Origin: Paenibacillus alvei DSM 29
GTDB taxonomy: Bacteria > Bacillota > Bacilli > Paenibacillales > Paenibacillaceae
DNA: 64,000 nucleotides
Direction: 5' to 3'
Assembly: GCF_000293805.1 (NCBI RefSeq)
Contig: NZ_AMBZ01000002.1
Span: forward strand, 85,001-149,000
The position numbers were made by a program, and so were the translations under genes. Position 1 is the stretch's first letter. Every line of letters starts with the position of its first letter. Positions 29,369-38,344 of this stretch are shown here, in pieces. The notes under the pieces are model-generated. The model searched no databases. It had not been told where the DNA came from and worked only from the letters and a program-made list of their open reading frames with translations.

Positions 29369-31016
29369 TTTTTTAAGTATTTCGAAATTTTTAATTTTGA
29401 TTTTTTGAAAAACACCTTAAACCCATACTGTTTCCATGTTGAGTATCCTTTATGAATATAGATGAGCTTTGACTTATAAAGTAAACCCTTCAATTGATTA
29501 GCCACTCTCCATCTTTTAGATAAATAAATATTTTCCAATTCTTGCCTAAGTATCTGATTTTTCAAATCTTTATCATTAACCAATATTTTCAAATTCTCTT
29601 CATTTGTTTCGGAGGTTTTTAATTGATTTTCTAGAGTTCTTAATTCATTTTCTAGAGTTTTTAATTCATTTTCTTGAGTTCTTAATTGAACTTCTAATTG
29701 ATTTTCTAAATCAAATTCCCTTTTGTTAGCATCAATCAGCTTTTTTTCTGTTTCCGATAGCTGAAGTTTTGATGTCAGCAACTCTATTTCCTTATCTTGA
29801 AATTCAGAATACAATGAATTATATCTAGTTTGGAATTCATCCTTGATTGATTTTAATTCAGTATTTTCACTACCCAGCCTGTTAATTTCATCCTTGATTT
29901 TTTCATAATCATTATTAAGATCATCAAATTTCTGATTTAGTTCAGATATTTTACGCTCCTTGTTTAAAAAATCTTTTACTAAATGATTATGTCCTGCTAT
30001 ATACTTTTCATCTATATTATGATTCAATAAATCATGAATAATATTTATGATTTTGTGAATTGTCGCCTTCCCATTAACAGGAAATAGGTCGTTTGCGAAT
30101 TCTCTCCTTTTCTTGATGATTGTCTCATCAAATAATGCGGTGAGTAATTTTTCTCTTAATTGTTCTTTTTCTTTTACAACTGGTACAATATTCCCCCTTA
30201 CCATCTCACCTTCTAGAGATAACAAGCCTTCAAATGAATTAGATTCCATTTGCGGAAATATAACAATAGGCGTATCCGTATATAAAGCATCAAAAATTGC
30301 TCCGGAACCGTCTGATAAAATCACATCAGTTCGCGCAATCAAATCTACTAGCGAATCTCTATGGTCGAGAACTTCCGGGAATATCCCCTTTATAAGCTCA
30401 ACCCTAGCCTGCTCTAAATAGGTTGTTCCGTGGTGAAGCTTAATTGTAATATTAAATTCGTTTCTTAATTGTTCTAATTCACTAATTACTTGTTCAATAG
30501 AAGACTCTACACCATAAGTAGGTAAGTATAGTAAATTAGGTCTGTCATTATCTCGACCACTTTTTATTTTCTGAAAGTTCGCAAATTTCAATAGCCCAGT
30601 TATTTCACATGCTGCATAAGTACGAAGAACTGAATAATCATAAGTAGAGTTACATAAGATATAATCGAACCGCAAACTCCAAGCACCGAAATTCCAATTT
30701 GGCTTAGCCATGCCATACTGGTATCGAATAGTATATACGGAGTCAACTTCAATATAATATGGCAGATATGGATAAAAAGCTATCGTGTAATTTTTTGCGG
30801 TTTATCATTTATTAATTCGACTTTTTGATGAATACTTTTTAAAAATTCATAAGTATCTGCAGCCATATCACGCCACTTGTCTTCATATATTTCCGGAATA
30901 AATAGATCATAACCAATATTCAATCTTTCAAGCTCTCTTAAAACTGGCTTAATGGTTTCATATAATACTGTATTATGAATGACAAAGGCTATCGGCTCAT
31001 TATTTATTGCTCGCAC
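29365..31016 (-). pseudogene. CDP-glycerol glycerophosphotransferase-like protein with coiled-coil tail, frameshifted
   Basis: The N-terminal 75 residues (GTG 31016, GAGGG upstream) and a 448+-residue part in another frame rejoin if the six-T run at 30791-30796 (plus strand) has one more base, giving about 550 residues. The catalytic half matches TagB/TagF-type transferases: LLYLPTYG, IKLHHGT, RTDVILSDGSGAIFDALYTDTPIVIF. A long Glu/Lys/Leu-rich coiled coil follows (about 330-490) with a 7-residue repeat, then a basic tail (FKVFFKKSKLK). It would transfer glycerol phosphate from CDP-glycerol, matching tagD next door. The coiled coil is unusual for the family and may set length or assemble the complex. 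Confidence 0.78.
29607..29690. repeat. Four 21-nt tandem repeats encoding a coiled-coil heptad
   Basis: Four consecutive 21-base units of the TTTCTAGAGTTCTTAATTCA type (29607, 29628, 29649 and 29670) encode repeating LKTLENE-like heptads in the TagF-like protein. Units 2 and 3 differ by one base. Copy number could change by slippage in steps of exactly one heptad without breaking the frame. Confidence 0.8.
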
Positions 31017-31046
31017 GATAATTATCCCTCTTCTTTATAATAATAT

Positions 31047-31466
31047 TTACAAGTCATTCCTTAATTTTATTAATGTCTCGTTTAATAAGGTGGACGAGGT
31101 TCCTTTGGTATACGGAAAATATATTATTTTCACGCCCACCTCTTGAAATTGTTGTTCATATTCTTTCCACCTGTTATTTTCATACCAATCATCACCTACA
31201 AATATCACATCAAACTTGATTTTTCTCCATACTTCCATCTTATCTAATGTTTCCTGCGGTATTACAGCATCAACATATTTGATACTTCTAACTATTTCCA
31301 TCCTCTCGTTAAAAGGAATTACAGACTTTTTATGCTTGTATGACACTAAATCGTCTGTTGATACGCCAACGACCAATCTATCACATAATGCGCTTGCATT
31401 TTTCAACAGGTTTAAATGACCTATATGGAAAAGATCATATACTCCAGAAGTATAACCAATAATCAT
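31047..31466 (-). CDS. tagD: Glycerol-3-phosphate cytidylyltransferase TagD
   Basis: This 139-residue nucleotidyltransferase makes CDP-glycerol from CTP and glycerol-3-phosphate. The nucleotide-binding FHIGH motif (HxGH at 14-17), VGVSTDDLV, and the C-terminal KGTSSTLL (counterpart of the RTEGISTT signature) are seen, and the length is typical (about 130). ATG at 31466 with GGAGG seven bases upstream; it overlaps the restored end of the asnB-like gene. It supplies the donor for the TagF-like protein downstream, indicating glycerol phosphate in the polymer or its linker. Confidence 0.92.
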   Translation of the reverse strand: MIIGYTSGVYDLFHIGHLNLLKNASALCDRLVVGVSTDDLVSYKHKKSVIPFNERMEIVRSIKYVDAVIPQETLDKMEVWRKIKFDVIFVGDDWYENNRWKEYEQQFQEVGVKIIYFPYTKGTSSTLLNETLIKLRNDL

Positions 31467-32997
31467 AAGTTTCCCTCCAACACAGCCAAATTGAAATCAA
31501 ACCAGCTGTCGTACGAGACACTGTGTGCTTTTTGTCCAGCAAATATATCGGTAAGAGGTACTGGAAAACCAATTTTTTCCTTTCTATTACTTCTACAGGC
31601 AGTAAATCCTTGAATATTCTTTTTAAAGGAGCCTTTACAACTTGATTTTCCATTTTATACTCAATAGAAACACCTGAAAGTCTTTCTACCAGTCGAAAGT
31701 CCAAAAATGGCGATCTTGCCTCAACGGAACACATCATTGTAGAATTATCCAATCTACGAAGTAAACCTCTTAAATGAGCTTCTTGAAAAAATGATGCGAC
31801 TATGGATATCGGTTTCTGATGTTCTAAGTATGGATTAATTGCATCCTCAATGATCTCAATATCATCATGAGAGCCATATGAATAAAAGTCATTAAATCCT
31901 TTTATATCCCAATGAGTGGTTGCAGCTGCCCACTTAAAAATTCGATCATATCCGAAGAACAACTCATCTGCACCTTCTCCACTTAATATTACCGAATTCT
32001 CTGATTTTGCTTGGAGTGTCATGAAATATATAAGTACTTCATTAGGTACAGTTAAAAGTTCTTTTCTTTCAGTAATCAACTTCCTCGCAGTTTCTAAAAA
32101 TTCTTCCCTATTTATCGATATACAATGATGTTCTGTTCCGAATTTATCTGCAGCGATCTTTGACCATTTGAATTCATTTTCATTTGCAAACCCGATAGTC
32201 CATGTATGATTTACATTTGCCAATGCAGTAACTATGGTGCTATCCAGTCCTCCACTTAAATAACTTCCTACACTAACATCTGAAATTTTTCGGTAATTAA
32301 CTGCCGATTCAATTAAATATTTTAATTCCTCGTCTGATGGAGGAGCCTTTTCGCTGTAATTATTTGACCAATACTTAGATATTTTTCCGTTGCAACTGAA
32401 GTGGGCAGGTGGGAATTCAAGAATGTTCTTATATATCGTACGGTTATTAAAAAAATTTCTCATTTTTTTATATTGGCGTATTGCTGTTTCGTCTAGATTT
32501 GCTGAAGTAAATTTAAGTAGAGGAGCAACTTCTGAACTGATAATTAATTCATTATTCTGTTGCACATAGTATAACGGCTTAATTCCCAACCTATCTCTAG
32601 CAATAAAATATTCATTCGTTAAAGTATCCAAAATAATCAAACTAAACATGCCATTCAGCTTGTTTAGCATTGAAGAACCTATTTTTAAATATAATTTTAA
32701 TATTAGCTCAGTATCTGAACTCGTTTTCATTTCGATCATATACTGACTGGCTAACTCCTTATAATTATAAACTTCACCATTATATATCATTACATATCTT
32801 TGATCATCCGAGAAAAAGGGCTGGTTCGCCCGTGAATCCAGATCCATAATACTCAAACGATTGTGACCTAGCATGAAATCATTGTGCTGAAAAAAGCAAA
32901 GGGGGGCATCAGGGCCCCTATACTTAATAATTTTCAGCGAGTTTATAAATTCGTTTTTGGTAATCCGATTACTTTTTGCAAATAATATGCCGCACAT
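31463..32997 (-). pseudogene. Asparagine synthase-like glutamine amidotransferase, frameshifted near the 3' end
   Basis: The protein starts MCGILFAK with the Cys2 nucleophile of class II glutamine amidotransferases, followed by NRLSIMDLDSRANQPF and IYNGEVYNY. The synthase half has SGGLDSTI (ATP pyrophosphatase loop, SGGxDS) and SGEGADELFFGYDR. The last part is out of frame: at a six-T run (31573-31578, plus strand) one added base gives ERKKIGFPVPL, the conserved family ending, to a stop at 31463 overlapping tagD, about 511 residues. In glycan clusters such enzymes amidate uronic acids or similar groups; a sugar role is more likely than asparagine supply. Context-based inference. Confidence 0.82.
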
Positions 32998-33007
32998 GAT
33001 ATCCCTC

Positions 33008-34312
33008 TTATATATTTATTACTTGACTTTCAATTTCATTATCTACAAAGATTAATCCTGGAACATAGTTATTCTCAATTTTCCTCACTTCAAAAACAGC
33101 CGCAATACTAATGCTGTCAAAATATAGAGGCTCAAAAGGCTTGGGCTTCAAACCAATGGATATTGTATATTTGCCGCTCTCAGATAATAAATTAACAAAT
33201 TGAAATTTCACTTCTAATATCTCATTTTTCCTCATGGGAGGTAACAGTCTTGCCTTATTATAGATATTCATTCCAAATATATCGACACCATTGTGATTAC
33301 GAATCATATATCCAATTGTTCCTTCTGTATCGACATCCATATAGTATTGCGCTACTAACCGTAAAGTTACTTTATCCCCAAAAGATAATGTGTTTGTTTT
33401 TTTTCCATTGACAAGCAAATCAGCTCGAATGAACCGTGCTTCACCAGTTCCCGAACGAAACTCATTAGCCATTTTAGTAAAATTATTGTCTTCCTGATAT
33501 AATAATGAAGTGTTATTTTGATCAGAAATGCCACCCTTAACAAACTTATCGAGTGATTGTACACTCTTCATGTCAGCAATTTCTTGATTCATCATATTTT
33601 CATAGACCTGAACCACTTTTTTGACGGGACCATAATGAATCATCTTACCCTCGTTTAGCAAAATAGCCGTATCACAAAAGCTCTTTATTGTGTCCATCGA
33701 ATGCGATACGAATAGTATTGTACAAGTTTGAGATAATTCTTTCATTTTAGTTACGCATTTCGCCTGAAAATAGATGTCCCCAACCGACAGCGCCTCATCC
33801 ACAATAAGAATCTCTGGTTCCACATTGATGGCTACAGAAAAAGCTAAACGAGCAAACATACCGCTTGAATACATTTTGACAGGCTGATGAATAAATTCCC
33901 CGATATCCGCGAAAGAAATGATGTCGTTAATCTTATTATCCATCTCTTCCTTATTATATCCCATCAAAGTACCATTCAAGTAAATATTCTCTATACCAGT
34001 TAAATTCGGATTAAATCCTGCTCCTAGTTCTAATAGAGCCGCGATTTTCCCATTTCGAATAATTTCTCCTTCTGTAGGAGTTATCACTCCAGTCACCATC
34101 TTTAATAAAGTAGATTTCCCAGAACCATTTTTACCCAATATCCCGACTATCTGTCCCTTATTGACGCTGAAAGAGACATTATCAACAGCCCTAAATTCTT
34201 TATGATACTTCTTTTTTGTTAGATTAAACGCCTCTTTAATACGATGTGAAGGATTATCATAAATTTTATAGATCTTAGTTACATTCTTGACTTCTAGCAC
34301 TGATTTCCCCAT
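33008..34312 (-). CDS. wzt: Polysaccharide ABC exporter ATPase with Wzt C-terminal domain
   Basis: A 434-residue protein. The ATPase part (about 1-240) has Walker A GILGKNGSGKSTLL, the signature YSSGMFARLAFS, Walker B EILIVDEALS and the H-loop FVSHSMD. The C-terminal 180 residues form a beta-rich Wzt_C-type domain (RADLLVNGKKTNTLSFGDKV, VDTEGTIGYMIRNHNGVDIFG), which in O-antigen exporters recognises the terminally modified glycan. It is paired with the permease gene directly upstream. An eight-A run in this gene is read correctly, so not every long run in the cluster is broken. ATG at 34312 with AAAGGAGAA upstream. Confidence 0.92.
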   Translation of the reverse strand: MGKSVLEVKNVTKIYKIYDNPSHRIKEAFNLTKKKYHKEFRAVDNVSFSVNKGQIVGILGKNGSGKSTLLKMVTGVITPTEGEIIRNGKIAALLELGAGFNPNLTGIENIYLNGTLMGYNKEEMDNKINDIISFADIGEFIHQPVKMYSSGMFARLAFSVAINVEPEILIVDEALSVGDIYFQAKCVTKMKELSQTCTILFVSHSMDTIKSFCDTAILLNEGKMIHYGPVKKVVQVYENMMNQEIADMKSVQSLDKFVKGGISDQNNTSLLYQEDNNFTKMANEFRSGTGEARFIRADLLVNGKKTNTLSFGDKVTLRLVAQYYMDVDTEGTIGYMIRNHNGVDIFGMNIYNKARLLPPMRKNEILEVKFQFVNLLSESGKYTISIGLKPKPFEPLYFDSISIAAVFEVRKIENNYVPGLIFVDNEIESQVINI

Positions 34313-34323
34313 TGTCTTCTCCT

Positions 34324-35123
34324 TTAAAGCACGTCAGCAAAGTGAGAACGCATTTTTTTATATAAAAAGATCCCCAAAAGCGAACTGATTGTCACAAAAG
34401 ACCAAAAATACAAAGTTTGCCACGGATGATGCCAGAACCACTTGTCATTTATAAAAGTATCTCTATAGCCCTCAACAATATAGAATATAGGATTAACTTT
34501 AAAAAATATTTGGTATTCTTTTTCGACAATATTTAAATTCCAAAATATAGGAGTCAACCAAAATAAAAGTTGCAGCATTACAGCTACTATTTGACCAACA
34601 TCTTTAATAAACACAATAAGCGTAGAAGTAATCAAAGAAAGAGCTAAAGAAAGTGCCATTGAACAAAATAAATAATAAAACAATTGGATATTATATATGT
34701 TTGGGTACCAACCATATAAAGCAAACATTAGAAATAGAATTAATATAAAAAACAGATGAACAAATAAAGACGAAATAATTTTTATTACTGGCAGAACACT
34801 GACTCGGAACACTATTTTTTAACTAAAAAACTGTTCTCAGTGATCGAGTTTGTAGCGTTTGCCCAGCTTTCTGAAATAAATAACCAGGGAACCATTCCTG
34901 ACAATAGCCAAAGAACAAACGGAATATTGTCTACAGGTACTGTCTTAAAACCAACTTGAAAAACTGTCCAATATACGAGAATTGAAATTAGTGGATGGAC
35001 AAATGCCCAAAGAACTCCCATAAAAGAACCTAGGTATTTTGATTTTATATCTTTCTTAGATAACTCCAGTATTAATTTATAGTTTTTAAATACATATGAA
35101 ATATAGTTCACTTGAAGTTTCAC
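34324..35123 (-). pseudogene. wzm: Polysaccharide ABC exporter permease (Wzm/TagG-like), frameshifted
   Basis: The N-terminal part (LILELSKKDIKSKYLGSFMGVLWAFVHPLI) is the conserved ABC-2 permease cytoplasmic entry, with the first helices to FLVKK. The rest (FRVSVLPVIKIISSLFVHLFFILIL to the end, about four helices) is in another frame. One extra base in the six-T run at 34815-34820 (plus strand) rejoins them into about 266 residues, the normal length. It exports the lipid-linked glycan with the Wzt ATPase. The start is uncertain: GTG at 35123 is very close to its AGGAA site; GTG at 35111 is the alternative. It is the first gene of the minus-strand cluster. Confidence 0.84.
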
Positions 35124-35167
35124 TTCCTAAAACAAATTTGATGATTAAAGAACATTTAGTTAAATGT

Positions 35168-35196
35168 TTGATATAATATTTACGAATTACTATAGT
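35168..35196 (+). promoter_or_regulatory. Sigma-A promoter in front of the ligase remnant
   Basis: -35 TTGATA (35168-35173) and -10 TATAGT (35191-35196) are 17 bases apart. It points into the decayed copy of the Wzy_C ligase gene and may be a leftover of its promoter. Confidence 0.55.
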
Positions 35197-35211
35197 AAAG
35201 AAGCGCAAAAG

Positions 35212-35915
35212 TTGCCGATGTACCAGCTCCAAAACCACTAAAAATTCTGATAGTTCCTAGGCGGCTTGGATACTTCACTTGGATTTATCCTCTTATTTTT
35301 ACTTTGTTCCACATTTAAAGTTGCACTGTTTAGCGGAAAACATCCAACTTCGAGTGACCAATATATGTCATCATCGCTCTCAATTATCAATGCGCTGTCC
35401 ATGGTAATAACTGCATCCCAGCACTTAGCAAAAACATGCTGCTTATCACGTTTATGTATGGGGATTTTTTGTCGCTTTATCTATTATAACGCAAGTCGGT
35501 GTCTTAAATCGAACATTAAATCTAGCCATCATGATCATTTCTTTCATTGTCGTCTTTTTAGTTATTCCATCGGTAAGGAAATAGTTGCGTAGCTACGACA
35601 CTAGTTAGTAAAGTGCTAACTACACAAAAGTAACGTTTACATGAAGCCTTTCTGAGCTGTTTTAATGATGAATGTTCCAATATACAAGTATATGCTGAGT
35701 TACTTACTGACTTTCATTTTCTTTGTCAGGCTCATGTTCGTTTTAGAATCCCAAAGAAACTATTTATGTAACGAAAGACTTTAACTCGAACAACCAAGAG
35801 CGTCCACGCTAGTAAGTACTCAAAACGATTCTACAATGCCCGGCAATCAAGATGTTACAATAGGCCCAGATCAGAAAAAAGCAAATTGCTAAAATTTCAG
35901 TGAGGAATGCGACAT
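35212..35915 (+). pseudogene. Decayed, internally deleted copy of the Wzy_C/TPR ligase gene
   Basis: The stretch 35461-35560 aligns base for base, without gaps and with few changes, to 38701-38800 inside the intact ligase gene. 35290-35336 matches 38429-38475. The TTG at 35212 corresponds to the intact gene's TTG start, and its ribosome site has decayed from GGAG to GAAG. The 3' part (about 35775-35915) still resembles the intact gene's last 200 bases, including the codons for GxDQK. The middle, about 1.8 kb, is missing and stops and frameshifts are many. It shows that the ligase gene was once duplicated or replaced here. Confidence 0.78.
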
Positions 35916-35930
35916 ATGATAAATATAAAA

Positions 35931-35956
35931 AAACCGACCCTTATGTGGGTCAGTTT
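35931..35956. terminator. Terminator after the first galU
   Basis: AAACCGACCC (35931-35940) and GGGTCAGTTT (35947-35956) form a stem with one G-U pair and a six-base loop. T-rich tails occur on both strands, so it can end galU and any transcript from the ligase remnant. Confidence 0.8.
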
Positions 35957-35972
35957 TTATATAAGAGTACGA

Positions 35973-36845
35973 CTATTCATATTTTGTTATGGCCTCTTTC
36001 ATGAATTTCAACAAATCTTCTTTCAATTCCGGGCGCTGAAGCGCATAATTTAGTGTTGTTTCTATAAAACCTAGCTTTTCCCCTACATCATGCCGTTGTC
36101 CTTCGAAATGATATGCAATAATGGCTTCTAATGTACCTAATTTCGCAATAGCATCTGTCAGTTGAATTTCTCCATTTACCCCGATTTCTTGCTGTTCTAA
36201 TAAATCGAAAATACGAGGAGTTAGTATATAACGACCCATTATCGCCCAATTAGAAGGAGCCACTTTTTTATCAGGTTTTTCGACAAGACGTTCTGCCTTC
36301 ATGATTCTTTCACTTATTTTGTTACCCGCGATAACCCCATATCGAGAAACCTCTTCCCAAGGAACGGGCTGGACACCAACCACAGAGGACTCATATTGCT
36401 CATAAACCTCTAGCATCTGTTTTAGGCAAGGTTTTTCAGCTTGAACAATATCATCGCCAAGTAAAACAGCAAAAGGTTCATTTCCTACAAATTTCCGGGC
36501 ACACCAGATCGCATGCCCCAAGCCACGCGGTTCTCTTTGACGTATGTAATGAATGTTCGCCATTTCAGAAGATTTTCTAACTTCTTCAAGCAATGCTAGT
36601 TTATCTTTTTCTAACAGATTATGTTCAAGTTCAAAATAGTTATCAAAATGGTCTTCAATTGCCCTCTTTCCCTTACCTGTTACTATAATAATATCTTCAA
36701 TACCTGAGTCTACTGCTTCCTCAACGATATATTGAATAGTTGGTTTATCTACTATAGGAAGCATCTCTTTCGGCATTGCTTTTGTTGCCGGTATAAATCG
36801 TGTCCCCAACCCTGCAGCTGGAATAATCGCTTTTCTAATTTTCAT
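35973..36845 (-). CDS. galU: UTP-glucose-1-phosphate uridylyltransferase GalU, copy 1
   Basis: A 290-residue nucleotidyltransferase making UDP-glucose. It shows [31 protein letters not shown] (given here as the family start; nucleotide loop AAGLGTRF), [23 protein letters not shown] and [15 protein letters not shown]. It is closely similar to the second galU at 45954-46829. With galE next to it, it supplies UDP-glucose and UDP-galactose to the cluster. ATG at 36845 with GGAGG upstream; divergent from galE with about 107 bases between starts. Confidence 0.94.
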   Translation of the reverse strand: MKIRKAIIPAAGLGTRFIPATKAMPKEMLPIVDKPTIQYIVEEAVDSGIEDIIIVTGKGKRAIEDHFDNYFELEHNLLEKDKLALLEEVRKSSEMANIHYIRQREPRGLGHAIWCARKFVGNEPFAVLLGDDIVQAEKPCLKQMLEVYEQYESSVVGVQPVPWEEVSRYGVIAGNKISERIMKAERLVEKPDKKVAPSNWAIMGRYILTPRIFDLLEQQEIGVNGEIQLTDAIAKLGTLEAIIAYHFEGQRHDVGEKLGFIETTLNYALQRPELKEDLLKFMKEAITKYE

Positions 36846-36952
36846 TTTGTTCCTCCAATTAATATCATACCTCTATACCGTTTCCTAATAATCATACTAT
36901 ACTAGTATACATGAGATTTTTATAAAACTATAGTAATTTAAAGGAGAATAAC

Positions 36953-37939
36953 ATGAGCATACTCGTCACTGGCGGAGCAGGTTACATTGGCTCTCATACC
37001 GTACAAGCACTGCTGGAACAAGAGGAGCAAGTCATAGTCGTTGATAACCTTTCTACCGGGCATCAAAATGCAGTAAAGAACGTTGAACTGGTTCAGTGTG
37101 ATATACGTGACAAGGAAGCACTCGGCCAAGTATTTAGAAAATATAACATTGAAGCCGTTGTTCATTTCGCTGCCAGTTCACTTGTGGGAGAAAGCATGCA
37201 GAACCCTGGAAAATACTACGATAACAACTTATATGGAACGTTATGCCTGCTAGAGATAATGGTTCAACACGGGGTTACTAAAATCGTATTTTCCTCCACT
37301 GCTGCAACATACGGCAATCCAGAAATCATCCCGATTACAGAAAGCGAAGCAACAAAACCGACAAATGCATACGGCGAAACAAAATTAGCCATGGAATCTA
37401 TGATGCAATGGTTCGACATTGCTCATGGATTAAAATATGTAGCACTTCGTTATTTTAATGCTGCCGGTGCTCACGAAAATGGGATAATTGGCGAGGATCA
37501 TCAACCTGAAACACACTTAATTCCTTTAATATTACAAGTTCCATTAGGGAAACGTGATTACATTTCAGTATTCGGAAATGATTATGATACGGCTGATGGT
37601 ACTTGTATACGCGATTACATTCATGTAAGGGATTTAGCCGATGCCCATATAAAATCAATTTACTACCTGAAATCCGGTGGAGAAAGCGCCATATTCAATT
37701 TAGGAAATGGTAACGGATATTCAGTGCTGGAAATGATTAATGCGGCTAGAGCAGTGACTGGACACCCGATTCCAGCGAAAATGGAAGAACGTCGAGCAGG
37801 TGATCCTGCTGTCTTGGTGGCTAACGCACAAAAATCCAGAGAGATACTAAAATGGGAACCTAAATGGACAAGCATCGAAGAAATTATTTATTCAGCCTGG
37901 AAGTGGCATTCTGCAAATCCCAATGGCTATGAAAGATAA
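36953..37939 (+). CDS. galE: UDP-glucose 4-epimerase GalE
   Basis: A 328-residue short-chain dehydrogenase-type epimerase interconverting UDP-glucose and UDP-galactose. It has ILVTGGAGYIGSHTV (NAD loop), FSSTAATYGNP, the catalytic YGETK (Tyr and Lys), and RDYIHVRDLADAHI typical of GalE. ATG at 36953 with AAAGGAGA upstream. It faces away from galU and is followed by a strong terminator at 37958-37988. Confidence 0.94.
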   Translation: MSILVTGGAGYIGSHTVQALLEQEEQVIVVDNLSTGHQNAVKNVELVQCDIRDKEALGQVFRKYNIEAVVHFAASSLVGESMQNPGKYYDNNLYGTLCLLEIMVQHGVTKIVFSSTAATYGNPEIIPITESEATKPTNAYGETKLAMESMMQWFDIAHGLKYVALRYFNAAGAHENGIIGEDHQPETHLIPLILQVPLGKRDYISVFGNDYDTADGTCIRDYIHVRDLADAHIKSIYYLKSGGESAIFNLGNGNGYSVLEMINAARAVTGHPIPAKMEERRAGDPAVLVANAQKSREILKWEPKWTSIEEIIYSAWKWHSANPNGYER

Positions 37940-37957
37940 AAAACAATTCTACATACA

Positions 37958-37988
37958 AGTAGAGCCTGTAGGCTCTACTTTCTTTTTT
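37958..37988 (+). terminator. Terminator after galE
   Basis: AGTAGAGCC (37958-37966) and GGCTCTACT (37971-37979) form a perfect nine-pair stem with loop TGTA and tail TTCTTTTTT. Confidence 0.9.
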
Positions 37989-38344
37989 GTAATGGACAGT
38001 TAGGTCAGTCAAGAGTTTAATAAGTTCATTCAAAAATGATTTGTAGGCCGTTTACCAACTTCAGCTTTTTTTGACCGCTTTTGCATGAGTCATAACGATT
38101 GAGCAAATGGTCGAGTACGGAGGTTAAAGATTCATTATTCTCTACAAATGTCTAACTTACAATGACCAAAATCATCACAAGTTCGGAAATCATTTAGTCG
38201 TTTTCAGTTGATCCAGTATTTCTGATGATATTTTACATAAAGATATTTATACTCTGTTATAATCCGTCGAAAAATGAGATTAGCTCGTTAATAGTATTTT
38301 GTGCTAAAATTGAAAATAAACCTAAAAATAAAGGAGCGTAAAAA
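37989..38344 (+). other. Intergenic region upstream of the ligase gene
   Basis: No gene is seen. A perfect -10 box TATAAT lies at 38258-38263, about 80 bases before the ligase start; TTTACA at 38232-38237 would be its -35 with an unusually long 20-base spacer, so the promoter is uncertain. AAAGGAG sits just before the TTG start. Confidence 0.4.

Noticed and set aside
35266-35592. 108-residue frame in the galU-wzm gap as a gene
   Set aside because: It is a misread part of the decayed ligase copy; frame and length do not match the intact gene.
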